NCBI GenBank assembly: GCA_036583965.1
Contig: JAZBQD010000027.1
Span: 30,697,001 to 30,761,000 of the forward strand
Length of the DNA: 64,000 bases
Direction of reading: 5' to 3'
DNA from: Prunella strophiata
Taxonomy: Eukaryota; Chordata; Aves; Passeriformes; Prunellidae
Positions 33,431 to 45,002 of the stretch are shown here, one piece after another (the stretch's first letter is position 1; the number at the start of each line of letters is the position of its first letter). The position numbers were made by a program, and so were the translations under genes. The notes under the pieces are model-generated. The model worked only from the letters and a program-made list of their open reading frames with translations, was not told the DNA's origin and did no database searches.

Positions 33431-35269
33431 ATACAAAGCTTTCTCTTGGTTAGTAGCACTTATTTTTAAAATAGAAATATTTAAGTATTCCAGCTTAATT
33501 TAGCTCACACTGAAGTGAGGGGGAGTGAGCTTTGCCATATTTATGTCAGGGACACACTGTGGGCCAGGAGCCAGGGGATCTGTGTCTGAGCAGGGTGTGT
33601 CCTGCCACATCAAAATCAGCTCTGTTCCATGGCCACAGACAGGAACATCCTTGGGATTTGCACATCATCCTTTGGCTGTGGTGTAAGGATGCACACAGAT
33701 ATATTTGACAAAACACTCAGCCATACCTCTGGTGCTTCCCTTGCCTTGTCTCCCATCCTGTTGTGATTTTTCAGTGACTTAAGAAGACTTTTGCCTGTGA
33801 ACCATTTGACTTGAATTTCACCAACACACACAGCCACCACACATCACATATTGCTCATGCATTAAAATTACACTAAAGAATTCCTGAAAGCCTTTGCAGC
33901 AGAGTTTTTGGGTTAATTTAGCAAATTCAATGTGCCACAAAGTGATTGGATTGGCTGCAGGTCATGATGTGATTTAATCAGCCAGTGAGCATTGGGGTTA
34001 TTGCATCATCATGGGCCCACTCAGGCTGACAGTAATTAATGAAGTAAAAATGAGCCCCTGAGTGTGGTACAGACAGGACCTGTTGCCACAGTAACCCAAT
34101 GTGACATTGCTGAGATAAACTCCAAGCTCAATTCACCTGGAGTAAGCATTTCTTCCCTGGATATGCCAGCTTACTTAGAGGTTCAAGGTTTATTACAGAG
34201 CCTGGTCCACTTTTAGTGGTGCTTTATATCATGTTGTGTTTAGCTATAAATGAAATAAGTTCAAGAAAGGAGTCTCAGTTCCTCAGCCCTCTGCATTGTT
34301 TAGTACCTGCACAAAAATCCTAATATATATTTAAAAAAACAAGTCACTGCACAAATCCTACTTGACATGATTCAAAATAACAATAATTCAGCATTTGCAG
34401 GATGTAATTTTGTTTTAAAATACAGAACAGGTTTGCTGCAGCAGCCACAGTCTGGCTGCTCTGTAGCCTCTCTTCCAGTCTGTGGACTGTCAAAAAAATA
34501 AACCCTCACATTTTTGTGTCAGGTGATGGTTTCAGGAATGTTTTTAAAGAGCTGCCAGTAGCTGGGTGTTCAGGATGCTTGCAGGAACTTCCTTTGAAAA
34601 GTCATCTGTTGACAAATGATGCCTCCTCCTCATCCCCAAGGATGTGACCCTTTCCTTGAGCTCGCCTCGGACACAACATTATTATTTCATGTCTTGCAGC
34701 TCACTTTCCTGTGGTAAGAGAGTGGTTGATCATGTCATACCTGAACTGTCAGCCTGCTGCAGTGCACTGCTGCCTGAGGGACTCAAAGGGATGATTCTCA
34801 TTAACTCTTCATGAAAGTCAAAACCTTCCATAATGTGTCTCCAAGCCCTGTGCTGGGGCTTTGCTGCTCCTGCATGGAACACTCCTGATGGACAGATATT
34901 GCTGGCACTTTCCCCTTTCCCAGTGCTGTTACCTCAGTTTTGCTTTGACTTATGATCTGCTGTGAAATTCTGCTGAACAAATGTTTATTAAATCCTTTTA
35001 CAATGAGGAAAAAATAACTACAAGGTAATTCAAAATGAGCTGATGCTTTCCATCTTGAGTAGCCTTTGAGTGAAGTGTTGCAGTTATAGGTACTTAAAAG
35101 TCTTTTAGATCTATGAACATCAAAGACCAGCTACATTCTTGACTTCTAAAGGAAGGGCCAGGAAAAGGTTCACAAAGTAGATATTTCCTCCAAATTCTAA
35201 AGCAATCTGCTTTAGCAGTATCAAAACTATCCTTGACAGTTAGTCCCAAATAGGACAATTATTGTGAGG
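33431..35269. other. Unassigned stretch
   Basis: No gene or transposon recognised. A 14-bp microexon-like segment with strong splice-like flanks lies at 34700-34713 (see findings). Confidence 0.45.
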
Positions 35270-35449
35270 ATTGCCCAGAGAAGCTGTGGCTGCCCCTGGA
35301 TCCCTGGAAGTGTCCAAGACCAGGTTGAACAGGGCTTGGAGCACCCTGGGGACAGTGGAAGGTGTCCCTGCCCATGGCAGGGGGTGGCACTGGATGGGTT
35401 TTGGGGTCCTTTCCAACCAAAACCATCCCATGTTTCTATGATTCTGTGA
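35270..35449 (+). mobile_element. CR1: CR1 LINE 3' end
   Basis: Sense CR1: 'ttgcccagagaagctgtggctgcccctggatccctgg', 'ccctgcccatggcagggggtggcactggatgg', then 'ccaaccaaaaccatcccatgtttctatgattctgtg'. Confidence 0.93.
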
Positions 35450-38400
35450 AATCCTTAAATGTCAGTGCACATAAATACTAATAACAGAAAGATTTGTTCT
35501 CTTAGAGCCAGAAAATTGACCTTTTTGGTTGTCTCTGCTGTTTGTAACCAGAATTCAATTTTCACTGAATGCAATGTAAAATGTAAATATTATGTAGAAC
35601 TCTCAACAAACCCCCCAAACAATTCTTATTTAAAGTAAGCTTATTATTATTTGGAAATGTCTGAGAAGTTTTAAATGCTTTATTAAACATTCAGAAAACT
35701 TATGAACTAAATAACTGGTCTCATCAACAAACAGAGCTTCACTAAGAGCAAGCCTTGCCTGACCATCCTGGTGACCTTAGATAGTGATACAGCCTCAAAA
35801 ATGATATTTTATGTTGGAGGGAAGGGTTTGAGGGTAGTGCCAGGATTTAAATAAGCAGCCATGGCCACCTGCAGTTATTGCAAACCTGGAGTTCCTGTTG
35901 TGCACTTGGAATAACTCTGGTGGCACAGAGTGCTCCAGGAGTTTGACATTGTGACTCTAATTGCATTTAACAGCCCATTTAATAGTTTCAACCTAATGCA
36001 TTCCACAAAGTGGTCATACTGATTTTATATATATATGTTATTTTTAATGTTACATTTTCTTCCATATGTTAAAATATTGGCTGGGAAACCTTTCTGTGTG
36101 CTTCTGAGAAAATTATAAGTTACCAAACCTGCAGCCAGACCAGTTCAGGGGGTCACATTTTTACCACCTGTGCAAACTCTTAATTCAAACAGAAACACAC
36201 TTTATAACTTTAGCACTCTGTTAGTTAACAAACTAAAATACCCTAGCTGATCTGATCTGCCCAAGGGTGTGACCCACCTCTATATCTTTTGTCTTCATTT
36301 CTGCCTAAATCCTACCTTCCCTTTTTAATTTAGTGAGTCATGTAGCTCCAAATACTCAAATTGTCACTGCACTATAATTTAATTCATATACATTCCACAG
36401 CTCATTTGATATCATTAATGTCAAGTTTGAATGGCCTCTTACAAGCAATGATTCATTAGCACAGCACATTCATTATTATGTTTGTCTTTTAACAGATTTT
36501 CCTCCATTTATCTACCAGCACTGGAGGTTTCTCCTGAAATTCCACTGTTTATTGGTGCAATAATAGATCTGTGAACATCTGCTTTTTTATTTGCTGTTTG
36601 TGGCAGGAGCAGTCCTGAGGCAGGTTCAGGTTCTGTCAGCACAAGAGGGGAGTTGATGTCTGCTGATGTTTCATTTATCTGTGTGCTCTGCTTTTTGGGG
36701 TATTGCTTTTACCTTGCCTTTGATTAAAACTGAATTTACAGCCTCAAAATTGAGTGTTCAGATATGCAAGGACTAAGCCTGCCTAATTAGGCAGGACTGA
36801 GCAGTAGGATCAGCTTTAAGTAAGGCAACAGCTGTATTGGGAGGAATTTAACTCTCTAAAATGTAGATGCTGAAGGTTCTTTCATGGAATCAGTAAAACC
36901 TGAGAAAAATCCTAAAAATCCTGAGAAAAACCTGAAATGTGACCAAGTCCTTCTGCTTTTCCCAAATCCTTTGCTAAATATATTCACTAATTGTAATCAA
37001 ATAAGTATTTTTTTCCCATTTTAAAGAATTTCCACAACTTCAAGAGCAAAGATTTAGCACTTTCCACCTGAAAATTTGTGTCTGCATCATGCAAGGAGAT
37101 TAATTGGTGTAATAATTGTAATTGTAATAAGTGTAATAATTTGTGTTGGCAACCTGTGCCAGGGCCTCAGTGCCCTCTCAGAGAAGAATTTCTTCTAATG
37201 TCTTTCCCATGGATTTTATTCTTGCATAATTTAATATAATTGCTACAACCAGCTCAGAGATTAGGCCACAGCTGGAGTAATCTGGCATTAATTACTTGCC
37301 TATAGAATAACCTTTAAATGCTTAATATTGTCTCTATTCACACTAATTTCTTTATATGTTTATTAACTGTTATTTTAGCCAGAGATTCTTTATATATCAC
37401 TGAAACCTTCCATGTTTTCAGTGTCTTCATCAGCTGCCCCTGAAGACAATTTGAGATCAGTTCTGAATATAAAACATCTTTAACCAGTAGCAGTTACAGA
37501 TGAGGAATCAAAGGCAAAATTCGTGATTAATCTTTTTTTTTTTTTCTTTTTGTTTCCTTTCTTTTTTATCAGAGAGTGTCTTAGATAGAAATGATGTAAT
37601 TTGATAGATATTATAGGGAAAAAATTAATTTGTACTGTGTTTTATCAATTTGTACATGAAGGGTTTTTACCAACAATGATTTTATTGAACTGAATGAATG
37701 CAACAAAGGAATAAAACAATCAGTTCTATTCAAAGCACTCAAGTAGTCACAGTTCTTCCCTGAAACTGAGAAAACTGGCAGAATCCCTCAGCTGTGTCAG
37801 GGTATGTGGAAGGGGATAGTCTGCTTTCTGGTCAAGAACATTTTTAATGCAAAAAAATACAGAAGGAATTTCAGTGTTTGTAGGAATGTACTTTATGTGT
37901 TTGTATTGTATGAAATGAATTCTATGATATCAAGAAGAGGAGGCTGTATAAGACAAGCTGGATGTGTAGGAGAAGGGCTGTTAGTAGGGAAAAGAGGGAT
38001 TGGGGTGGATTTGGGAAGGAACAGCCATGGACAACAGAGGGAAAATGAGGTAAAAGAGAAGTTAATTTTGCTCAGGACAGCAGGAGGGATCTCCTACATC
38101 CCCAAATCCACCAGAGCCAGGTACCTCTAAAACTTTCCTGGTTGTGCTTTAGCTGCTCAGAACAGAGAAATGGAAAATATTTTTAGCTTTTGGTCCCAGA
38201 GATGAAGCCACAGTTAATTAAAGGTGAAAATACAGCCTGGCATAACTTAAGAGAAGGCTGAGTACTGGTTCCTCAATTCTGCCTTGCAGGATTTTTCTTG
38301 TTCCCATTCCCAGACATAACTTTTGGAAGTGCCAGAGCTGTCAGCTCAGAGCTTTCTTTTCCCAGCCTGGTTGTTTAAAGGCACTATCAGCATTCCCAAT

Positions 38401-38825
38401 GCCATTTTAAAACCCTCACAGCACTGGGAATTTTGAAACCTAATTTCTGGTGTCCAGAATATTGCCTGAGGGAGGTGCTTTAAAATCGATGTGGGAAAAT
38501 CAGTTTCACCTTAAAATGTGAGGTCAAGGAATAAACAATGCTGTGCTACTGAATAATTAAGGCAGGGCATGACTTTCATTAAGAAATTGGAGAATCCAGC
38601 TGCCAGGTTTGTGAGTAAAGAACAAGTAAATGCAATCTGAGAAACACTTTAAAAGTCTGTAGCATGTTCTGGTACAAACAAGGATGGAGTTTGGGGCTTT
38701 TTTAAAGTATTAGATCTTGAGGAAAGAGGAGGAAGGACTCTGGCTGCAGTCCTTCTTCGGAGTGGTTGAGTGAGCAAGCTAAAAATATTCAGATATTTTT
38801 TAAAAAGTCCAAGAGGACTGATTTT
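35450..38825. other. 3.4-kb AT-rich stretch
   Basis: Apart from a short CR1 piece at 37145-37204 I see nothing assignable. A (TA)n run lies near 36026-36037 and a T run near 37531-37545. Confidence 0.45.
37145..37204 (-). mobile_element. CR1: CR1 LINE short internal fragment
   Basis: Reverse CR1 internal block: 'ggcaacctgtgccagggcctcagtgccctctcagagaagaatttcttctaatgtc'. Both ends are lost. Confidence 0.6.
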
Positions 38826-39290
38826 GAGGGAAGGGAAGGGGAAGGGAAGGGAAGGGAAGGGAAGGGGAAGGGAAGGGAAGGGAAGGGAAGGGAAGGAAGG
38901 GAAGGGAAGGAAGGGAAGGGAAGGGGAAGGGAAGGGGAAGGGAAGGGAAGGGAAGGAAGGGAAGGGAAGGAAGGGAAGGGAAGGGAAGGGAAGGGAAGGG
39001 AAGGGAAGGAAGGGAAGGGAAGGAAGGGAAGGGAAGGAAGGGAAGGGAAGGGAAGGGAGGAAGGGAAGGGGAAGGGAAGGGAAGGGAAGGGAGGGAAGGG
39101 AAGGGAGGAAGGGAAGGGAAGGGAAGGGAAGGGAAGGGAAGGGAAGGAAGGGAAGGGAAGGAAGGGAAGGGAAGGAAGGGAAGGGAAGGGAAGGGAAGGG
39201 AAGGGAAGGGAAGGGAAGGGAAGGGAAGGAAGGGAAGGGAAGGAAGGGAAGGGAAGGAAGGGAAGGGAAGGAAAAGAAAGGAAAAGGAAA
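38826..39290. repeat. GGGAA polypurine array (about 465 bp)
   Basis: Nearly pure purine on the plus strand. It is built of GGGAA units interspersed with GGAAG, GGGGAAG and GGAGGAA variants that recur in a higher-order rhythm (two GGGAA, then GGAAG). The tail degrades into GGAAAAG. Mirror symmetry and dense G3 runs permit triplex (H-DNA) or G-quadruplex structures. Open frames on both strands (REGKG and FPSLP repeats) are artefacts. Confidence 0.96.
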
Positions 39291-39944
39291 ATTTATTTAA
39301 GATACACAACATATATGTTTATATATTCCCTTCTCTCAGTTTTAGATTTCTTTTTCTTATTTTCCTTTCATATCACAACAAATGGCATCTTCTCTTGGGG
39401 GGAACAACAATTCAAACATTTCAATATAAGATATACTTGAAAATTTTATTTTTTGGGTAAAGACACATCTGGACTAAAGAAAGTTAAATTCTTGGGTTTC
39501 AAGTTTGCTCTGCATTTCTTTCTTGATGTTACCTTCAATTTCAGATTGGTATTTCACTGCATTTGAACAGAAAGGAAAATTAACTGCAGTGAGCGAGCCT
39601 CGGACTGTTGGGAAGAGAAGGAAATGACATTTGGCACTTTAAATTTGCTGCTCCATTAAATCAAATATTTACCCTGTGGACCACGAAAATTGTATCAGGA
39701 TAGTGATACTCGGATGCACTTGGACAGAATCATTTTCTGAGGGTGTGAAGTTGCTGTGAGGGATTCTCCTGAGTCTACTCCATTAGGGAGCTGTGCATGG
39801 GAAGGGCTCCCTCCTTTTCCTCACTGATTTCTCTCTTTATCCTGCACTGAGCACAAGCAATAATAGGAAAGTAAGTAGAGCTGATAATTAAGTGCTTCTA
39901 CCCTAATTCAGACAAAAAGGTGAATGCAAATGGGATTCATTCCT
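39291..39944. other. Unassigned stretch with a small CpG cluster
   Basis: No gene recognised. Four CpGs fall between about 39593 and 39711, more than in neighbouring DNA. Confidence 0.4.
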
Positions 39945-40185
39945 CTGGGCCAGTCACAATAGGATGTTTCTTCCACTCATTTCCAGTCAGGCTCACACCA
40001 ACTTCCACTAAAGTCAAATCCTGTGATCCTCTTGTCACTCCAGCAATAGAAACAGATTCTGCTTCCACATGTCTGGATGGGATTAATGTGCACCTGCCCA
40101 CCAGTGTCAGCCAAAGCCTCATATTTTTGTGGTTCTGGTGTGCCAGATCAATGAATCCACAGTCCAAAAACCACGGCTTTTCCCT
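39945..40185 (-). pseudogene. Fragment resembling avian endogenous retrovirus pol
   Basis: The minus-strand frame encodes about 80 residues ending in GNEWKKHPIVTGPE. That stretch looks like the protease/early-pol junction of bird endogenous retroviruses. The similarity stops abruptly after GPE and a stop follows. No protease active site or reverse transcriptase is present. It is antisense to the adjacent LTR, so it comes from a different or rearranged insertion. Family assignment is from general recognition, not an alignment. Confidence 0.45.
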
Positions 40186-40191
40186 GGCCCC

Positions 40192-40515
40192 TGTGGTAAT
40201 CACATATGCTCTGAACAGAGAGACACATAGCTGTCCCAGGATTTTCCTGGGAAGCTGTGAGAAAGCTCAGAGAAAGAATTAAAACAATTATTATCTCAAT
40301 CTCTGCACCTGGCAGGCAATCTCTGTTTGTCAGAGATGTTTACAAGAAGGAGTTGTCCCTTCTTAACCAATAGGTGAGAGAAGATTCCTAAAGGCCAATC
40401 AGGTCTTAGGTCCACCATTGCTTCTATAAGAACTGTAGATTTCTAATAATAAAGTGCTTTTCATGCCTTCTGATGAAGGAGTCTTTGTGTCACCTTTGTT
40501 CCCAGTACCCCTTCA
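40192..40515 (+). mobile_element. Solo LTR, same family as 27273-27690
   Basis: Starts TGTGGTAATCACATATGCTCTGAACA and ends near 'cccagtacccc'. It shares ordered blocks with the 27273 LTR. A TATAAG lies near 40425-40430 and AATAAA at 40448-40453, about 20 bases apart, as in compact LTRs. The right boundary and target duplication are unclear. Confidence 0.7.
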
Positions 40516-41035
40516 GTGATAGGTTTCTACCTGGCTCTCCCCCCACCTGCTCAGGAGATAAACCTCCTTTGAAAAAATGGAGAAAAACCTGTTTATTTAA
40601 GAAAAAATTTAATAATGAAGTTGGAGAATCTTGAAAAAATATTCCCAAAAAAAAAAGAATATTGAAAAAGGTTGGAAAAATTAATGATATTAAACAGTGG
40701 AACCTCTTGCTGTTCTAAAGAGATGGCAAATTCAAAGAGAGTCCTCTTGTAGCTCAGAGTCCCTTTCATGAGTGTGTCCTCAGCTTTCTCCTGGTCTTTC
40801 TGAGGCTCAGGTCTGGTGTCAAACAAACTGTGTGCTTCTTCTCCCCTTCCTTCACTCTCAGAATCAGTCTTAAAGGTGCAGAACTTAATATCCAGCCTAA
40901 ACAGAACAAGTGACTGGAGATGCAAGCATCATAAAGTCACCCCAGGACACCAGATTGTCTTTATCACTCAGAAACAGAGTGGAAATGGTGATTTGGGAGT
41001 ATAATTCCCTGAAGGGAGATTGTGATTTGGTGTCT
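40516..41035. other. Unassigned stretch with a minus-strand open frame
   Basis: The minus strand at about 40690-40905 reads an acidic, protein-like peptide (TDSESEGRGEEAHSLFDT and more) after a plausible acceptor (cttgttctgtttag), but the donor is poor. I do not recognise it. It may be a decayed exon, a processed fragment or chance. Confidence 0.3.
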
Positions 41036-41320
41036 TCTCCCAGGCTGCTGAGGATAGGACAGGAGAAACAGCCCCAAGGTGTGTCAGCAGGACACCAAAC
41101 TCAGGTTGGATTTAAGGAAAAAAAAAAAAATCAGGTTGGATTTTAGGAAAAAAATCTTCACTTAAAGCATGGTCAAGCCCTGGAACAGTGGTGGAGTCCC
41201 CATCCCTGTCCAAAAATCAAACAGATGTGGTACTTAATGGTAATGTTTAGTAGACAGGCAGTCAAAGGTTGGACTTGATGATCTTGAAGATCTTTTTCAG
41301 CCCTCCATGACTCCATGGGA
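41036..41320 (+). mobile_element. CR1: CR1 LINE 3' end with internal duplication
   Basis: Sense CR1: 'ggataggacaggagaaaca', 'tcaggttggattttagg', 'ggtggagtccccatccctg', 'ggttggacttgatgatcttgaagatc', ending 'ctccatgactccatggg'. The 'tcaggttggatttaagg' segment is duplicated across an A13 run at 41101-41154. Confidence 0.88.
41101..41154 (+). repeat. A-tract-linked tandem duplication inside CR1
   Basis: Unit 1 is TCAGGTTGGATTTAAGG plus A13 (41118-41130). Unit 2 is TCAGGTTGGATTTTAGG plus A7. The 17-bp body differs by one base. CR1 elements normally have this segment once. Confidence 0.92.
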
Positions 41321-41545
41321 TAAAATACAAAGCTGATTTGGTTATAAAGAAAAGCTGTCTGGCATCTGTAGCATAGCAAAGAGCAGGAGCCAGTGTCACA
41401 TCAACAAACAGTGAAGCTCAGGCTGTAAGAAAGGAATCCTGTCAGTGCTGTTCTTTGCAAAACATAAAAAAGGTACTTGTCCCACCAGAAAAAAGTAATC
41501 AGAAAACTCATTTTTTGGGGTTATTAGTGAATGTATTTACTGCAG

Positions 41546-41675
41546 GGGTTCTGGAGGGTAGCAGAGAGGTGATGGGGAGTCTGGAGTTTAATCTCCTTTT
41601 GCTTCCTGAAACACATCTTGTACCACAAAGCCAAAATGTGGATGAGGAAGGAAGGGATTTGATTGTGTATCTCAG
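41546..41675 (+). other. Candidate coding exon (speculative)
   Basis: A 130-bp segment after tgtatttactgcag and before a CTCAG/gttatc donor. The open frame begins VLEGSREVMGSLEFNLLLLP and ends in DLIVYLR. Start phase is 1 and end phase 2. It joins the candidates at 26411 (upstream) and 52748 (downstream) in phase with no stop. No family recognised. Confidence 0.2.
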
Positions 41676-42435
41676 GTTATCATCTCTGCTCTGCAGTGAA
41701 AATCACTCTGAATGGCCAGCACCTTTGAAAAGAAAACCCTGAGATGTTGGATTTTTTGGAGCAGAAATCTGGAATTGGTGTTTGGGAATTTGTGTCATTA
41801 TTTGACAAGGACATCCCACATTCTTGGGTGGGGTTTGACAAGGAGAAGTGGTGCAAGAGCAAATGTCTGCTAAGGGTTTAAAGTGCTGACTGGCTTTGCT
41901 GAAAAACACACTTCTAGGGAATAAATTAAAGGAAAAAATATGTTTTCTACTCAAAGTGAGGTAGTGTTCCCCTTAATGGCCTGTATCCATATAACTTGAG
42001 GAGAAAAATGGACATTGCACTGCACAGCTGAATCAGGATGGCTTATAAATATCTTATGGATAAGATAAAAAAGTCTGTTTTACAAATATTTATTAACAAT
42101 ATCTCACAACGAAACTCCAGTAGCTACAGATGCTCATTTTAATTGCAGACAAAATAAAAAAAAATAAAGGAAGAGGGCAAGATGGTGAGCTCCCCAATTG
42201 ATTTGATGGAATAAATGGAAACAGGAAGCAAGTCCAATACTTTACAACCCTTTCCATGAATAAACTATTCATAATATCAAATTAAAACCACTCCTAGAGC
42301 AACTTGAGGCCATTTCATTTCAGACCTTGTGTATAAATATCCATGTTTTTCTTTAAAGAAGAACCTGGAATTCTAAATGTTTCAAAGGAACCTTTTGTCA
42401 AGCTTCTCAGATATGTGCCAAATACAAATTCTTCC

Positions 42436-42455
42436 TTTTTTTTTTTTTTTTTTTT
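42436..42455. repeat. T20 homopolymer
   Basis: Uninterrupted T run in AT-rich DNA. Confidence 0.85.
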
Positions 42456-44043
42456 AATCAAATCTCAGTTCTAAGATGACTTTCTCTATCTCCACAGAGG
42501 TCAGAAAGGAAGAAATAACTTCTGTAAAATCTATAACAGTTATGCAACATAAGAGATCATATTTTTTCTCCTTTATTTCTGCCATAAAACAGTGAGATGA
42601 ATGACTTTATGTGTCCAAAGCATTAAAAACTGCAAGAATAATAGACTTTCAGGTTGATGAAGAAGTTCAGATCATTAAAATGAAATTTCCCATATCAGAC
42701 TCTTTCAGACTTTCCAATTTTGCTCAGGGGAAAGAAGAGGTGACTTCAGCAAGGACAGAGAAGTGACTGACCCCAATTCTGTTCTATATCACTGGCACTG
42801 GGGAATAAATACAAATATATCCCAGAGTGAATGGTTAAACGGGAAAAACAACTTTAATTTTGAGGAAAAGTACAATTTGGAGTGTTAGGATAATTCATAG
42901 ATGAAAAAAATAACTGCTGAATTTCTCTGCAAAAAATATTTCTTATTTTAACAGGAAATATTTTCTTTCTTTTGAGAGATAGCAAACTTTTCCAAGTTTG
43001 CCAGTTTTTGTCTCATCAGTGAAAAATTTGACATCATTTTAATGGATTTCAGTGACATCAATCATAAAAATATTCTGTCATCTGACAAGACTCTACAAAA
43101 TTTTCTCTTAATATAAATCCTTATATTCTTCCATAATTTGAAGTCTTTCTCAAGCCAGTGTTGATGTTAATATTGAGCTAGTGCAAGACTCCATGAATTT
43201 ATTTCATTAAAGTTTATTGGTATTATTCTAGCCCAGTAATTTATTAAAAATGGGATATCAGAATTCCTTGAGTCAGTGAAGGGTTATGTTAATATAGGCT
43301 GTGCATGTTTCCATTTCTTGACTTGTCCCAGGGCTTGAAGCCTGTTTTCAGCTGAGCACTTTTTCCTTTGACAAAATCAGTTGGGAGCAGGAGCAAAAAA
43401 AATTATTGTACAAATAAACCCAAATTCAGGTCAGTGTCTCCTTCACTGCTGGCACTTGTCCAGGATGGGATCCAAAGCCATAATTCAGTTTGATACAGAT
43501 TTTTGCACTGGTCTTATGAACTAAGACTCCCTGAAATTTTCCCTGGAATGATACATTTCACCTTCTGCCTTGCCCCTTGTTCTTTCCCCTTGCACAGTTG
43601 ACTGCCTTTTAAATCTATGCCTCTTTAATTAATTTTAGAAACTTTGTCCCAGGGACACTGTCTTATAAAATCACTTTTTCACAAGGTGAAGGAAAAAACA
43701 CCATATCCACTGAAAGTTTTGTGGGTAGGGATTGTTAATGGGGTCACTTTGGAAACTGAGATTCATCAAAATACCTCACAGTCTTCATGGCCATTAATCT
43801 ATTGGTTTAAAGATCAAATTTTTGTATCTTTATCAGTGTAATAAAATAAAATATAATAATATGAATGTCTTTAGATGTGTGCCAGCTGCTCTCCTCAGCC
43901 TTTTCTTCACCTTGCAATAAGTCTAAAACACACAGACTGAATCCAGATGTCTTTGGAGAGGGTTTCTCCCTTCACCTTCCTCTCAGCCAGATAATGAATC
44001 CAAAGTGTAAACACCAATCTACTAAATTATTGATCAGGATTTG

Positions 44044-44064
44044 AAAAAAAAAAAAAAAAAAAAA
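44044..44064. repeat. A21 homopolymer
   Basis: Uninterrupted A run, about 95 bases left of the G10(GT)17 tract. Confidence 0.85.
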
Positions 44065-44159
44065 GAAAGTACACAAAAATAGATGCATACTTTTTTCAAA
44101 TGAAGTATTCTGTTGAAATAATTTTCTCTTTTAGTGTGTGGATTTACCTATGTCTATAT

Positions 44160-44166
44160 GGGGGGG

Positions 44167-44202
<36 letters not shown>
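44160..44202. repeat. G10 followed by (GT)17
   Basis: Ten G run straight into about 17 GT units. This is a compound microsatellite with Z-DNA-forming potential in the GT part, and probably length-polymorphic. Confidence 0.95.
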
Positions 44203-44203
<1 letters not shown>

Positions 44204-44540
44204 CAGGCATTATTGTGTGAATATGCATGAGCAGGGTAGAGGTCTGTGGTTCAAAAAGAACCCCTTTGGCTGAAAGAAATATCATTCCTGCTGCACAAGA
44301 AATGCCAGGCATGAAAAATTAAAACCTGGGCTTAAAATGGCATTGCCACTGATGGTTTTAAAATATTTTTTTTTTTAATGGCACAAAACTCTGCCCTTAT
44401 GAATGACTTAGGTATTGAATTAAGCTGGAATTCTTACCTATATAGAAAATGAAATCAAGTAATAAATTTGGACACATTGGAGAGAAGGATTTATACATTT
44501 GGATAAACTTTTCTTGTACGTTTTTAAACAGTGATGGGAT

Positions 44541-44934
44541 CCTGGAGTCAATCCTATGAGGAGCAGCTGAGGGAGCTGGGAAGGGGCTCAGCCTGGAGCA
44601 AAGGAGGCTCAGGAGGGACCTTGTGGCTCTGCACAGCTCCTGACAGGAGGGGACAGCCAGGGGGGTTCGGGCTCTGCTGCCAGGAACAGGGACAGGAGGA
44701 GAGGGAACGGCCTCAGGCTGGGCCAGGGCAGGCTCAGGGTGGACACCAGGAGGAATTTCCCCATGGAAAGGGTGCTCAGGCCTTGGCAGGGGCTGCCCAG
44801 GGAGGTTTGGAGTGCCCATCCAAGCCTGGGGATTGCTTTATAACCAAATCCCCACCACAAGGTGGGGATCAGGACAGATTGGACTCGGTGATCCTGAAGG
44901 GCTTTTCCAACCTCAGTGAATCCATGATTCAGTG
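44541..44934 (+). mobile_element. CR1: CR1 LINE fragment, GC-rich and relatively young
   Basis: Sense CR1 covering 'gaggagcagctgagggagctggg', 'ctcagcctggag', 'gggaacggcctcaggctgggccagggcagg', 'ggctgcccagggaggt' and 'ggactcggtgatcctgaagggcttttccaacctcagtgaatccatgattc'. It keeps several CpGs, which suggests a younger copy than its neighbours. Confidence 0.93.
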
Positions 44935-44970
44935 AGTAGAACATTTCCAGAACCACGAGCCATAATAGTA

Positions 44971-44978
<8 letters not shown>

Positions 44979-45002
<24 letters not shown>
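44979..45002. repeat. T24 homopolymer
   Basis: Uninterrupted T run about 45 bases right of a CR1 3' end. Confidence 0.88.

Larger units (their letters stand above)
41321..44159. other. 2.8-kb AT-rich stretch
   Basis: No transposon recognised. It contains the candidate exon at 41546-41675, a T20 run at 42436-42455 and an A21 run at 44044-44064. Confidence 0.45.

Noticed and set aside
38766..39440. 224- and 176-residue plus-strand frames and a 170-residue minus-strand frame
   Set aside because: Translation of the GGGAA array. No start context, domain or codon bias.
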